Assembly: GCF_023284065.1 (NCBI RefSeq)
Contig: NZ_JAKIKP010000008.1
Span: forward strand, 1 to 64,000
DNA from: Shewanella gaetbuli
GTDB lineage: Bacteria > Pseudomonadota > Gammaproteobacteria > Enterobacterales > Shewanellaceae
DNA: 64,000 nucleotides
Reading direction: 5' to 3'
In this document: positions 1 through 9,243 of the stretch, in pieces
How positions within the stretch are numbered: position 1 is the first letter of the stretch
How the letters are laid out: the number at the start of each line of letters is the position of its first letter
Program-made: the position numbers and the translations under genes
The notes under the pieces: generated by a model
Databases searched by the model: none
What the model was told of the DNA's origin: nothing
What the model saw: only the letters and a program-made list of their open reading frames with translations

Positions 1-3000
1 TAAATCTTCAGGGTTTAGCTCAGGTAAGTCTGGTAACTCATCTTGTACGGTCCCTAAAATTTCAACACGCTTGATAGAGTCGATACCTAAATCGGCTTCC
101 ATATCCATGCTCAGTTCTAGCATTTCACTTGGGTAGCCGGTTTTGTCAGCAACAACGCTCATCATGGTGCTTTGTACTGTTTCAGCGTTTAAACCTGAAG
201 CACTGGCTTGAGTGGTTGGCGTTGCAGAAGTTACTGCTTGAGTTGCAGCAGGTACAACAGCTAATTTGCTGTTCATGTAGTCAACAATTTCACCTAGAGT
301 GCGGCACTCGGCTAAATCTTCAGGGTTTAGCTCAGGTAAGTCTGGTAACTCATCTTGTACGGTCCCTAAAATTTCAACACGCTTGATAGAGTCGATACCT
401 AAATCGGCTTCCATATCCATGCTGAGCTCTAGCATTTCACTTGGGTAACCCGTTTTGTCGGCAACAACGCTCATCATGGTGTTTAATACTTGCTCAGCGT
501 TTAAGCTAGATGTGCTGGCTTGAGTTGTGTGAGCTGCTTGAGCCGTTGAAGCTGCAACCGCTTGAGCACCGCCCGCAGGTAGCTTGCTGTTCATGTAGTC
601 AACAATTTCGCCTAGAGTGCGACACTCGGCTAAATCTTCTGGGCTAAGCTCTGGTAGCTCTGGTAACTCATCTTGTACCGTGCCTAAAATTTCAACACGC
701 TTGATAGAGTCGATACCTAAATCGGCTTCCATATCCATGCTCAGTTCTAGCATTTCGGTTGGGTAGCCGGTTTTGTCTGCCACAACGCTTAGCATGGTAT
801 TTAATACTTGCTCAGCGTTTAAGCCTGATGCGCTGGCTTGAGTTGTATTAGTTGCTTGAGCCGTTGAAGCAGCAACCGCTTGAGCGCCGCCCGCAGGTAA
901 TTTGCTGTTCATGTAGTCAACAATTTCGCCTAGAGTGCGACACTCGGCTAAATCTTCTGGGCTAAGCTCTGGTAAGTCTGGTAACTCATCTTGTACTGTG
1001 CCTAAAATTTCAACACGCTTGATAGAGTCGATACCTAAATCGGCTTCCATATCCATACTAAGTTCAAGCATTTCGGTTGGGTAGCCGGTTTTGTCTGCCA
1101 CAACACTCAGCATAGTATTTAATACTTGGTCGGCATTTAAGCCTGTTGCTACTTCTTCAGCAGGAGCAGCTTTTGCTTCAACCACTTTCGCTTCAACAAC
1201 TGGTGCGACTGGCGCAACGGGTTTAGCCGCTTGCACTGATGGTGTAACACTTGGTTGAACCGGTGCTGCAGCTGGTTGAGCAACAGGTTGAATAGTAGGT
1301 TGAGCGACTGGAGCCGTTGCGGTTGGCATAGCTTGTGGCTGATATGCTGTAGCACTAGGCTGTGTCGTAGTAACTTGTGCTTGACCCGTTAACATGGCTA
1401 ATGCTTGCTGATTGGCCAGCGCTTGTTGCTCTAAAAATAGTGTATGGCTTTGTAATGTTTGCGCTTGATGCTGGTGGAATTGTGCCATTGACTCTTGCAA
1501 GCTTGCTGGAATTGCCACACCTGATGCTGCCATTTGAGTTTGTGCACTCATTAAGTTGGCAAAGGTGTCACCGTATTGCTGAGGAATAGCTAAGAATTGT
1601 TGATGCAAAGCGGCAGTTTGTTGCTGAGCAGCAAAAAACGCTTGAACACTGTCATTGGTGGCAGGGGCGATAGCGCCTGTTGCAGTGTTAGTATTAGTAC
1701 TAACATTAGCCATCGTATTAGCCATTGCATTAGGTGCTTGGGTTAACCCGCTTGCGCTATTAGAGTTTACGTTTGTTGAAGCTGCACCGTTGTTTTGAGG
1801 CACTTCAACGTATTCTGTTTTGATCACTTCTTTTTCCACAATTTTCTCAACTATTTTTTCTACCGGCACTTCAACTTTAAGCTGTTGCGGTTTGACTTGG
1901 CCTGTTTCAAGCGATTTAGCCATTTTTGCTTTGGTGCTTGGGCTAATAAAGTTTGTTGCCGTTAGTTTGACATTCATTGGCGATGATTTAGCTATCGGCG
2001 CAATAGGCGACTGATAAGGATCGACCTGCTCAATAGACACACCAAGCACGGCAAGTTGCGCTGCTGCTTGACGTAATTGAAGGTCAGTATTGCCTTTAGG
2101 GTTTGGATTTAAACTGACCACAGTAACAGGCTCATCTTGTGCCGCTAATGTGGCTTCGACTAATTTTTGCAGAATGTTTTTAGGGCCAAACTCAACAAAA
2201 ACACGTGCTCCAGTTTGATACATAGCTAATAGTTGATCACTGAATCTGACAGATTGCAGCATATGATCACAAAATGCGCTTTGAATCGCTTTAGCATCAT
2301 TAGGGTGTAATTCGCCAGTACCGTTAGCAAATAGCGGTACTTTAGGTTTACTAAATTTGGCTTTATTAATCGCCTTGGCAAACGGCACTTGTGCATGGGC
2401 CACTAACGGGGTGTGGAATGCACCTGATACCGGTAAAGCAATCGCTTTAAATCCACCCAGCTCGGCAATGGCTTTAGCAGCTTGAGCAGTGGTGTCAGTT
2501 GGGCCTGCAATAACTAACTGAGTAGGCGAGTTATAGTTGGCCACTTTAACGCCTTCAAATGCACTAATGCACTGTTCTAGTTTTTCAACGCTATCTGTGC
2601 CGGCCGGTAAAATTACCGCATACATACTACCAGCGTCTTGGTCTTTCGGGGTTGCCGCCATGGCTTGACCACGGGCAAAAGCCAATTGGTAGTAGTCTTG
2701 CGGGCTAATAACCCCTGCTGCGCGAAGTGCTGATAACTCACCAAAACTGTGGCCTGCAACCATATCGGCTTTAAAGCCAGCTTGAGTCAGTAATTCATAC
2801 TGTCCCATACTTAATGCACCAATAGCACTTTGTGCATTGGCCGTATTGGTTAGTGCGGCTTGCTGCGCTGCAATATCTTCTGCCTCAAATGCCGGAATAG
2901 GGTAGAGCACTTTTGACAATGGTGTAGCTTTATTTTTGGCGAATACTTGATCGGCCATCATCACTTGCTGACGCATTTCAGGATAGTGAGTGGCTAAATC

Positions 3001-4845
3001 GATACCCATGTTCAGATATTGTGAACCTTGGCCAGCAAACAATGCCGCCACTTTAGCTTGGGGATTTTTAGCAAATAAGGCTTGTGAACGATAGCTAGTA
3101 CCTGATGGTAATTGCCATGCGTCATTACTATTGCTGTTTAATTGCGATAATGCCTGAGTTAACTGAGTGGTTAATTCAGTTAATGAGCTCACCACCATGG
3201 CGAGACGAGCATGGTTATGGTCAACTTTAGTAACAGCAAACTGTTGCGCTAACTTGGCTAATTCAACTTCGTCCACATTAGGGACGGTAGTATCAATATC
3301 GTTAACTTGGGCAAGCAGTTGTGTCAGTGTATTCGTTAGCGCAGACTTATCTGCAGCACTGAATAACAAGCTTTGTGATACTGCACGTTGGCGATATTTA
3401 GCATCACGGGCATGTTCTTGATTATATTCTTCTAAAACTAAGTGGAAGTTAGTACCACCAAAACCAAACGAGCTAATACCTGCGCGGCGCGGGGTATTAT
3501 CTGTACGAGGCAACCAAGGTCTGGTTTGAGTATTTAAATAAAATGGCGAGTCTTGAATGTTAAGTTTCGGGCTCGGCTTAGAAACATTAATGGTTGGCGG
3601 TAACATTTTATGGTGTAACGCTAAGGCTGCTTTAATCACCCCAGCAGTACCCGCGGTAGATTTAGTGTGACCAATTTGCGATTTAACTGAGCCTAAAGCA
3701 ATGTGTTGTTTGGTGTCATCACCCTCAGCAAAAACAGATTTTAAGCCGTTAAATTCAGCTACATCGCCCGCGGCAGTGCCTGTTCCGTGAGCTTCAATTA
3801 AGCCTACAGTATGCGGTGGGAAACCAGCATCATCATAAGCACGTTTTAATGCTTTAGCTTGACCTTCAGGGCGTGGTGCATAAATACTTTTAAATTTACC
3901 GTCAGATGAAGCGCCCACACCTTTAATAACCGCATAAATACGGTCACCGTCACGTTCAGCATCTTCTAAACGTTTTAAGGCTACCATGCCAATACCTTCA
4001 CCAATCATCATGCCTTTTGAGTCGATATCGAAAGGTTGAATGGTTTCGTTGGTGGTAAACGCAGGCGTTTTGGAGAAACTCATGTACATTGACGGTGAGT
4101 TGTCGGTACATACACCGCCAGTGATCATCATGTCACTACGACATTCAGTAAGCTCGGTTAAAGCCATTCTTAATGCCGCTAGCGAGCCAGCGCAAGCCGC
4201 GTCAACCACACAGTTCATGCCACCTAAGTCAAAACGGTTGGCAATACGTCCAGCAATGACGTTGCCTAAAGAGCCGGGGAATGAATTTTCTTCCCAATGA
4301 ATATACTGATCTTGGAATTTTTTGATCAGCATTTCAGTGTCTTCATCACTTAAACCGCTACTTTTGAATACTTTTTTCAATACAGGGTATTGTAAGCGGC
4401 CGCTTAAGCTATGGTTAAGTTTTTGACCACCACCCACACCTAAAGTGATACCAATACGGTCGGTATCATAGTCGGCGTCAACACCTGCATCGGCCAATAC
4501 TTCTTTTGCCACAATCAGTGATAATAGCTGTGAAGAATCGGTTAACTCTAAAATGTTGGGCGGTAAGCCAAACTCCATTGGGTTAAAGTCAACCTCAGGT
4601 AAAAAACCACCGCGTTTACAGTAGCTTTTATCTGCCGCGGTTTTGTCGGCATCGTAATAGTCTTCGACTTTCCAATGGGTTTCTGGCACTTCGGTAATGG
4701 CATCAATTTTTTCGCTAATAAGATCCCAAAATTTATTTAGGTAGCGCGAATTTGCAAAGATGCTGGCCATGCCGACAATAGCAACAGGCATATCTTTTAA
4801 ACGCTTATTCAAGCGTTTGTCGGTGTTTTTCTTGGATTGGCTCAT
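1..4845 (-). CDS. pfaA: Polyunsaturated fatty acid synthase subunit PfaA (KS-AT-multi-ACP part; 3' end outside window)
   Basis: This is the large subunit of the anaerobic PUFA (EPA-type) synthase, an iterative cytosolic polyketide-like enzyme. The frame is open from the ATG at 4845 to the window edge, giving 1615 visible codons. It starts with a ketosynthase whose DAACAGS motif places the active Cys at about residue 218. A malonyl acyltransferase follows, with GHSFGE at residues 698-703. After a long Gln/Ala-rich linker come four acyl carrier domains, each with LGIDSIK; the phosphopantetheine serines are near residues 1274, 1380, 1486 and 1590. Further ACPs and a ketoreductase are expected beyond the edge but are not seen. 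The start codon overlaps the pfaR stop as ATGA, so the two genes are almost certainly co-transcribed. The gene is truncated only by the window. Confidence 0.97.
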   Translation of the reverse strand, partial: MSQSKKNTDKRLNKRLKDMPVAIVGMASIFANSRYLNKFWDLISEKIDAITEVPETHWKVEDYYDADKTAADKSYCKRGGFLPEVDFNPMEFGLPPNILELTDSSQLLSLIVAKEVLADAGVDADYDTDRIGITLGVGGGQKLNHSLSGRLQYPVLKKVFKSSGLSDEDTEMLIKKFQDQYIHWEENSFPGSLGNVIAGRIANRFDLGGMNCVVDAACAGSLAALRMALTELTECRSDMMITGGVCTDNSPSMYMSFSKTPAFTTNETIQPFDIDSKGMMIGEGIGMVALKRLEDAERDGDRIYAVIKGVGASSDGKFKSIYAPRPEGQAKALKRAYDDAGFPPHTVGLIEAHGTGTAAGDVAEFNGLKSVFAEGDDTKQHIALGSVKSQIGHTKSTAGTAGVIKAALALHHKMLPPTINVSKPSPKLNIQDSPFYLNTQTRPWLPRTDNTPRRAGISSFGFGGTNFHLVLEEYNQEHARDAKYRQRAVSQSLLFSAADKSALTNTLTQLLAQVNDIDTTVPNVDEVELAKLAQQFAVTKVDHNHARLAMVVSSLTELTTQLTQALSQLNSNSNDAWQLPSGTSYRSQALFAKNPQAKVAALFAGQGSQYLNMGIDLATHYPEMRQQVMMADQVFAKNKATPLSKVLYPIPAFEAEDIAAQQAALTNTANAQSAIGALSMGQYELLTQAGFKADMVAGHSFGELSALRAAGVISPQDYYQLAFARGQAMAATPKDQDAGSMYAVILPAGTDSVEKLEQCISAFEGVKVANYNSPTQLVIAGPTDTTAQAAKAIAELGGFKAIALPVSGAFHTPLVAHAQVPFAKAINKAKFSKPKVPLFANGTGELHPNDAKAIQSAFCDHMLQSVRFSDQLLAMYQTGARVFVEFGPKNILQKLVEATLAAQDEPVTVVSLNPNPKGNTDLQLRQAAAQLAVLGVSIEQVDPYQSPIAPIAKSSPMNVKLTATNFISPSTKAKMAKSLETGQVKPQQLKVEVPVEKIVEKIVEKEVIKTEYVEVPQNNGAASTNVNSNSASGLTQAPNAMANTMANVSTNTNTATGAIAPATNDSVQAFFAAQQQTAALHQQFLAIPQQYGDTFANLMSAQTQMAASGVAIPASLQESMAQFHQHQAQTLQSHTLFLEQQALANQQALAMLTGQAQVTTTQPSATAYQPQAMPTATAPVAQPTIQPVAQPAAAPVQPSVTPSVQAAKPVAPVAPVVEAKVVEAKAAPAEEVATGLNADQVLNTMLSVVADKTGYPTEMLELSMDMEADLGIDSIKRVEILGTVQDELPDLPELSPEDLAECRTLGEIVDYMNSKLPAGGAQAVAASTAQATNTTQASASGLNAEQVLNTMLSVVADKTGYPTEMLELSMDMEADLGIDSIKRVEILGTVQDELPELPELSPEDLAECRTLGEIVDYMNSKLPAGGAQAVAASTAQAAHTTQASTSSLNAEQVLNTMMSVVADKTGYPSEMLELSMDMEADLGIDSIKRVEILGTVQDELPDLPELNPEDLAECRTLGEIVDYMNSKLAVVPAATQAVTSATPTTQASASGLNAETVQSTMMSVVADKTGYPSEMLELSMDMEADLGIDSIKRVEILGTVQDELPDLPELNPEDL
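112..1140 (-). repeat. Tandem ACP-coding repeats inside pfaA
   Basis: Repeats of 312-318 bp encode consecutive acyl carrier domains. The LGIDSIK-coding segment lies at 70-90, 382-402, 700-720 and 1018-1038. The two copies nearest the edge (1-about 120 and 313-about 432) read identically over that stretch and differ only sparsely beyond it. The other two are more diverged but still close at the DNA level. Multiple ACPs are normal for PfaA, and the copy number is known to vary between strains. DNA near-identity suggests recent unequal crossover or gene conversion; that is inference. Confidence 0.85.
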
Positions 4846-5705
4846 TGTGAGTCTCCGTTTGATGACGTTGATGGTGTCATCTTATGTAGGGATTCAGTTG
4901 CCGTCCGTTGACCTGCATTAGGTGGTGTGACGGCTAAACTTGCTCCAGGAAAACGAGCAAGAAAACTGTGGTAATTTCGAACGAGTAATTTACGTAAATG
5001 GAAAGGACCATTTTTTAGAACAAAAGCCATGTAGCGACTACTGGCTTGGGTGTGGCTGTCTTGATATATGTCGAGGTAAACCCAGTCGGTGGCAAAATCG
5101 ACCCCAAGTAATACCGAATATGGCTGATCATCAGTTAGCTGTGGCGGTAAGGTTAACGAAACCACCTGCACAACGTTATCTGGGTCTGGGCTTGGTAATG
5201 CCAGTGTGTCGGCCAAGGTTTGTGGGTTTACAGTATAGGTTTGAATTTCAGAGCCTTGAGTGACAGGCAATTGATTAAAAAACTTTTCGGGTACGTTTGG
5301 GCTGTCAAACTGATCAAGTTTTGATACCCCATATCGCTTCAAACAACGGGCCAGCCCTGAACGAGATACATTAGGATTGATGAATTCTTGAGTGACCTTT
5401 AATAAGCGATCTAATGGCATTTTCAACTGGTAACGTAAACCTAATACCACATATTCTTCCATTGGCGATAAGGTGGTATTGAGTTTATGAGGTGTATTAG
5501 GGCAGTTGTTAACGCTGTCGCGCTTGCGCCATTTACGTACTGTGGCTTCGCTGATATTGAGAATTTTAGCTAACTGGCTAACGCTAAGCTCAGATTCTTG
5601 AATGAACTGGCGCATTTCAGGAGTGGTTGTTGCGTTTCGGTGGGCGGCAGTTTGTTGCAACCCTTGCTGTCGCGCTTTGTTCAACGATGTGTTTGTTTTC
5701 GCCAT
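4842..5705 (-). CDS. pfaR: Transcriptional regulator PfaR of the PUFA synthase operon
   Basis: This 287-residue protein carries a helix-turn-helix at about residues 41-62 (SQLAKILNISEATVRKWRKR). It is followed by a region resembling the helical N-terminal part of IS481-type transposases, including the LDRLLKVTQEFINPNVSRSG segment. The C-terminal half has no catalytic motif that I can recognise. The gene lies directly upstream of pfaA and its TGA overlaps the pfaA ATG by 4 nt. This is the position and size of PfaR, reported as an activator of pfa expression. The family assignment rests on context and the HTH. The ATG at 5705 is used because no better start with a ribosome binding site is visible; the site here is weak. 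Confidence 0.88.
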   Translation of the reverse strand: MAKTNTSLNKARQQGLQQTAAHRNATTTPEMRQFIQESELSVSQLAKILNISEATVRKWRKRDSVNNCPNTPHKLNTTLSPMEEYVVLGLRYQLKMPLDRLLKVTQEFINPNVSRSGLARCLKRYGVSKLDQFDSPNVPEKFFNQLPVTQGSEIQTYTVNPQTLADTLALPSPDPDNVVQVVSLTLPPQLTDDQPYSVLLGVDFATDWVYLDIYQDSHTQASSRYMAFVLKNGPFHLRKLLVRNYHSFLARFPGASLAVTPPNAGQRTATESLHKMTPSTSSNGDSQ

Positions 5706-6078
5706 CTAGACAACATATCCGAATAATCTGTTGGGACTCATAAGCCATAAACTATGATGACTAACGCAGAAACCATTCTATTTAATTAAGATTACGCAGA
5801 TTACCTGAGGTTTCACCTCGATACAATCACCCGAGACTAAAAATAGCTAAAAGTTACTAAAAGCAGTAAATAGTTTAATAAATGTATCGTGATGTGGGAT
5901 GGTTTAGTGTTGTATAAACAGGGACATGTTAATGGGTTTTAATCATTGTATGATGAGTTATCAACTGCCAATTTAATTTGTTCGGTGACATCGTTGCCAA
6001 ATAACGACCAGCCTAAAGATACCTTGGGGTGTTTTTTCTAGCGTCATACTAAAAATATCTTAAACACGAGGAGCTTAA
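5706..6078. other. Intergenic region upstream of pfaR
   Basis: This 373-bp gap lies between the divergent pfaR and VOC genes and presumably carries both promoters. A perfect 5-bp-arm inverted repeat GAGGT-TTC-ACCTC at 5817-5829 lies about 110 bp upstream of pfaR and is the only dyad that stands out. I see no RNA gene or convincing ORF. Confidence 0.4.
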
Positions 6079-6453
6079 ATGGAGCTTAATCAGGTTACTT
6101 TACCCGTTAAAAACATGGAGGATGCCGTAGCATTTTATTTAACTCTTGGTTTTACTCAAATTGTGGATACACCACATTATGCTAGATTTGCGTGCCCTAA
6201 GGGGGATTCAACATTTTCGTTATCATTAGAAAATGATGATTTTTCAAATAATGCGGTTATATATTTTGAGAATGAAAATCTTGATGAGCTTTGTCAGCAT
6301 CTTTCTTTGAAAGGTATTCAGTTTGAGCAGTACCCCACAGAACAACGCTATCTTTGGAAAGAAGCCATTATTAAAGATCCTTCCGGTAATAAAATAAAGC
6401 TTTATTGGGCTGGTGAAAACCGCTTGAACCCACCGTGGAAAGTTAAATCCTGA
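6079..6453 (+). CDS. VOC (glyoxalase/bleomycin-resistance fold) family protein
   Basis: This 124-residue protein has the length of a single vicinal-oxygen-chelate domain. The N-terminus (MELNQVTLPVKNMEDAVAFY followed by LGF) is the typical first beta-alpha unit. The segment DPSGNKIKLYW near the C-terminus is the typical closing strand. The ribosome binding site GAGGAG precedes the ATG at good spacing. VOC proteins range from glyoxalases and dioxygenases to antibiotic-binding proteins, and nothing here fixes the substrate. The gene stands alone between the pfa operon and a repeat array. Confidence 0.85.
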   Translation: MELNQVTLPVKNMEDAVAFYLTLGFTQIVDTPHYARFACPKGDSTFSLSLENDDFSNNAVIYFENENLDELCQHLSLKGIQFEQYPTEQRYLWKEAIIKDPSGNKIKLYWAGENRLNPPWKVKS

Positions 6454-6728
6454 GTATTGGAGTATACCTTTCAAGATGGCGTGTAGGGGGGCGTGACGTG
6501 TTGAAAATGCTTTTATCACGCAAAACACTGCTCTAGCGGTATAACCTTGGTGGCTTTACTAAGTATTTGAATTAATGTTACAAATAATGTAAATTCGGAT
6601 GATTCGGTATAATGTTTTGTATACTCGAATTTAATAATCTAGCAGGTGATTTAAGGAAGAAAAGCCAGACTAAACCATATGCTTACTCACTTTTCTACAA
6701 AATTAACTCTGATCCAATTAGTGTACGC

Positions 6729-7621
6729 CGTCATCCTCGAGATCTTCTATCGAGGATCTAATTTTTTTGACTTTTTCCCTGATAATAACCGTAAGGTAGA
6801 TTCCGGCTCAAAAACGTTGCCGGAATGACGAGGGGGGGAAGGTTGTCAGAATGATGTTTTTAAGCAGCAAGCGGAATGACGAGGGAGCGTTGCTAGAATG
6901 AACTTGATAGGCGTTTCGAGAAACACGTCGTCATCCTCGGGATCTTCTATCGAGGATCTGATTTTTTGACTTTTTCCCTGATAATAACCGTAAGGTAGAT
7001 TCCGGCTCAAAAACGTTGCCGGAATGACGAGGGGGGGAAGGTTGTCAGAATGATGTTTTTAAGCAGCAAGTGGAATGACGTTTCTATGAAGTTAGTGGAG
7101 TGACGAGAGTGTGCGCTGCCGCTTTGTGCATGCTCGATGTTAAATGAGGTTATGTGCGCTGCTAGAATGAACTTGATAGGCGTTTCGAGAAACACGTCGT
7201 CATCCTCGAGATCTTCTATCGAGGATCTGATTTTTGGCTTTTTCCTTGATAATAACCGTAAGGCAGATTCCGGCTCAAAAGCGTTGCCGGAATGACGAGA
7301 GTGTGCGCTGCCGCTTTATGCATGCTCGATGCTAAATGAGGTTATGTGCGCTGCTAGAATGAACTTGATAGGCGTTTCGAGAAACACGTCGTCATCCTCG
7401 AGATCTTTTATCGAGGATCTGATTTTTGGCTTTTTCCCTGATAATAATCGTAAGGTGATTCCGGCTCAAAAACGTTGCCGGAATGACGAGGGGGGCGTTA
7501 CCGGAATGACGAGGGGGAGGGTTGTCAGAATGACGTTTTTAAGGTGCCAACGGAGTGACGTTTTTAAGCAGCAAGCGGAATGACGTTTTTAAAGTGCCAT
7601 TGAAATGACGTAACACGTAAG
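6729..7621 (+). repeat. Tandem array of MITE/REP-like palindromic elements with 25-bp satellites (array A)
   Basis: Four copies of a roughly 100-bp element lie at 6729-6830, 6929-7029, 7198-7297 and 7390-7488. Each starts CGTCATCC and ends GGAATGACG, which are imperfect terminal inverted repeats. Each contains two hairpins: P1 (ATCCTCGA...TCGAGGAT) and P2 (TTCCGGC...GCCGGAA). The last two copies sit in a longer 192-bp direct repeat. From 7526, 25-bp units follow at 7526, 7551 and 7576, each resembling the right end of the element (GGAATGACGTT core). No transposase is present. The short open frames in this stretch are repeat sequence, not genes. The preceding 6454-6728 holds nothing that I can identify. 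Confidence 0.85.
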
Positions 7622-7720
7622 TTAAGGGGATACACAGCTGGGTTTTACTGAGCATCAACACCTTGTTCAGACTAGCGCATATTTAAACCTAAGCAACATT
7701 TATCCTTTAAAGTATTTGCT

Positions 7721-9145
7721 TTATCCATGGCTAATAAAGGCAGCGTCTGGTGTCATTTGCGGTGTAGTGATACTCGCTGCAACTTTTTTCATGGCACTGG
7801 TGAGTTGGCTTAATTGCTCGCTACTGATGGTGTAGGGCGGCATGATGTAAATTAAATTACTAAATGGACGCACCCATACCCCTTGTTCAATAAAACGTTG
7901 CTGTAACGCACTGGTATTGACGGTGTGTTTCATTTCTATTACCCCAATACCCCCTAATACTCGCACATCAACGACTTCATCAAACTCAATAGCTTGGGCT
8001 AATTCATTAACCATTTGAGCTTCCATTTGCTTAATTTGCTCAGGCCATTTGTTTTGCTTAATCAGGGTTAAACTGGCAGTAGCTGCGGCACAGGCTAGTG
8101 GGTTTCCCATAAAAGTCGGGCCATGCATAAATACGCCTGCAGGGGAGTCACTTATTCCTTGAGCCACTTTGTCGCTACATAAGGTAGCTGCTAGGCTAAT
8201 GTAGCCGCCGGTAAGTGCTTTGCCTAAGCATAATAAGTCGGGCTCAATGTTGGCGTGTTCATAAGCAAATAGTTTTCCGGTACGGCCAAAGCCGGTGGCA
8301 ATTTCATCTAAAATCAATAACACATCATATTGGTCACACAGTTGACGTAATAAACGTAAATACGCCGGCGAATAAAAACGCATCCCGCCAGCGCCTTGTA
8401 ATATGGGTTCAATAATCACCGCAGCAATGTGCTGGTGGTGTTGTTCAAAAGCTTGTTTTAGCGTCTGTTCATCTTGTGGTAACAGGCTTAAGTTATTCGA
8501 GTTTGTAGCCTGCTGGGATGAGTTTTGTTTGGCACTGAATCCAAAGGGGGTTTGCGGCGCGGCAATAAACTTTTGTTTGGTGACGTTATCGCCAAACATG
8601 GTATGCATACCGCCATCTGGGTCACATACGCTCATTGCTGCGAAAGTATCACCATGATAGCCGCGCTTCACGGTCATAATTTTTTGTTTGTTAGGTTGGT
8701 TTTGCCCTTGCCAATATTGCAGCGCCATTTTTAATGCCACCTCAACCGCAATAGAGCCTGAATCGGCTAAAAATACTTTGGTTAGGTTAGGGCAGGTCAT
8801 TTCCACTAATAGTTTGCTGACATCAATAGCGGGCTTATGGGTTATACCACCAAACATCACATGGCTTAAACACTGTAACTGCTGCTGCATGGCACTAATA
8901 ATATCTGTATGGCCGTAGCCATGAACACAAGCCCACCACGAGCTGGTACCGTCTATCACTTTTTTGCCGTCAGCTAAGGTCAGTTCGCAGCCCGTAGCAG
9001 ATTGAACACCATAGGTTGGCAATGCATTAGTCATTGACGTGTAAGGATGCCAAATATGTTGCTTGTCGAAGGCAAAGTCTATTTGATTATCGGCCTGAGA
9101 ATGGCTGCTTGAGTTGACAGATTGTGAAGAAGTTGCTTTGCTCAT
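7721..9145 (-). CDS. bioA: Adenosylmethionine-8-amino-7-oxononanoate aminotransferase
   Basis: BioA is a PLP-dependent class III aminotransferase that converts KAPA to DAPA in biotin synthesis, using S-adenosylmethionine as amino donor. The 474-residue product begins its conserved part with DKQHIWHPYTSM and has the WWACVHGYGH segment. The PLP lysine is Lys309, in LCLGKALTGGY. The N-terminal 20 or so residues are Ser/Gln-rich and not conserved, and the protein is somewhat longer than the usual 430. It is divergent from bioBFCD across a 98-bp promoter region, the arrangement found in E. coli and Shewanella. Confidence 0.97.
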   Translation of the reverse strand: MSKATSSQSVNSSSHSQADNQIDFAFDKQHIWHPYTSMTNALPTYGVQSATGCELTLADGKKVIDGTSSWWACVHGYGHTDIISAMQQQLQCLSHVMFGGITHKPAIDVSKLLVEMTCPNLTKVFLADSGSIAVEVALKMALQYWQGQNQPNKQKIMTVKRGYHGDTFAAMSVCDPDGGMHTMFGDNVTKQKFIAAPQTPFGFSAKQNSSQQATNSNNLSLLPQDEQTLKQAFEQHHQHIAAVIIEPILQGAGGMRFYSPAYLRLLRQLCDQYDVLLILDEIATGFGRTGKLFAYEHANIEPDLLCLGKALTGGYISLAATLCSDKVAQGISDSPAGVFMHGPTFMGNPLACAAATASLTLIKQNKWPEQIKQMEAQMVNELAQAIEFDEVVDVRVLGGIGVIEMKHTVNTSALQQRFIEQGVWVRPFSNLIYIMPPYTISSEQLSQLTSAMKKVAASITTPQMTPDAAFISHG

Positions 9146-9182
9146 AAAATAACCATTAGTAAAGTTGGTGGTGATACCTGCG

Positions 9183-9210
9183 TTGACAGTTTACGGGCTA
9201 AGGGTATCCT
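9183..9210 (+). promoter_or_regulatory. Candidate sigma70 promoter for bioBFCD
   Basis: TTGACA at 9183-9188 is followed after 16 nt by TATCCT at 9205-9210, about 34 nt upstream of the bioB ATG. A short inverted repeat GGCTA-N9-TAGCC (9196-9200 and 9210-9214) overlaps the -10 element. BirA repression is expected at a bioA/bioB divergent promoter, but I could not match the known BirA operator half-sites here. Confidence 0.55.
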
Positions 9211-9243
9211 AGCCAACATAAAATCAAAATAAAGGAATGTTCC

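Noticed and set aside
129..4300. Several plus-strand open frames across the left 4.3 kb
   Set aside because: They lie antisense to pfaA, whose reading frame carries recognisable KS, AT and ACP motifs throughout; the plus-strand products are low-complexity shadows.
7007..7583. Open frames on both strands within the first repeat array
   Set aside because: They are composed of the repeat units themselves, and similar frames recur with the repeats.
6729..7621. Possible CRISPR array
   Set aside because: Periods are 192-269 bp for the large unit and 25 bp without spacers for the small one; there are no unique spacers of constant length and no cas genes.
9158..9196. BirA operator between bioA and bioB
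   Set aside because: Weak half-site-like segments exist, but each matches only about 6 of 9 bases and their 21-nt spacing does not fit the 14-15 nt expected. A BirA site may still be present in a form I cannot recognise.
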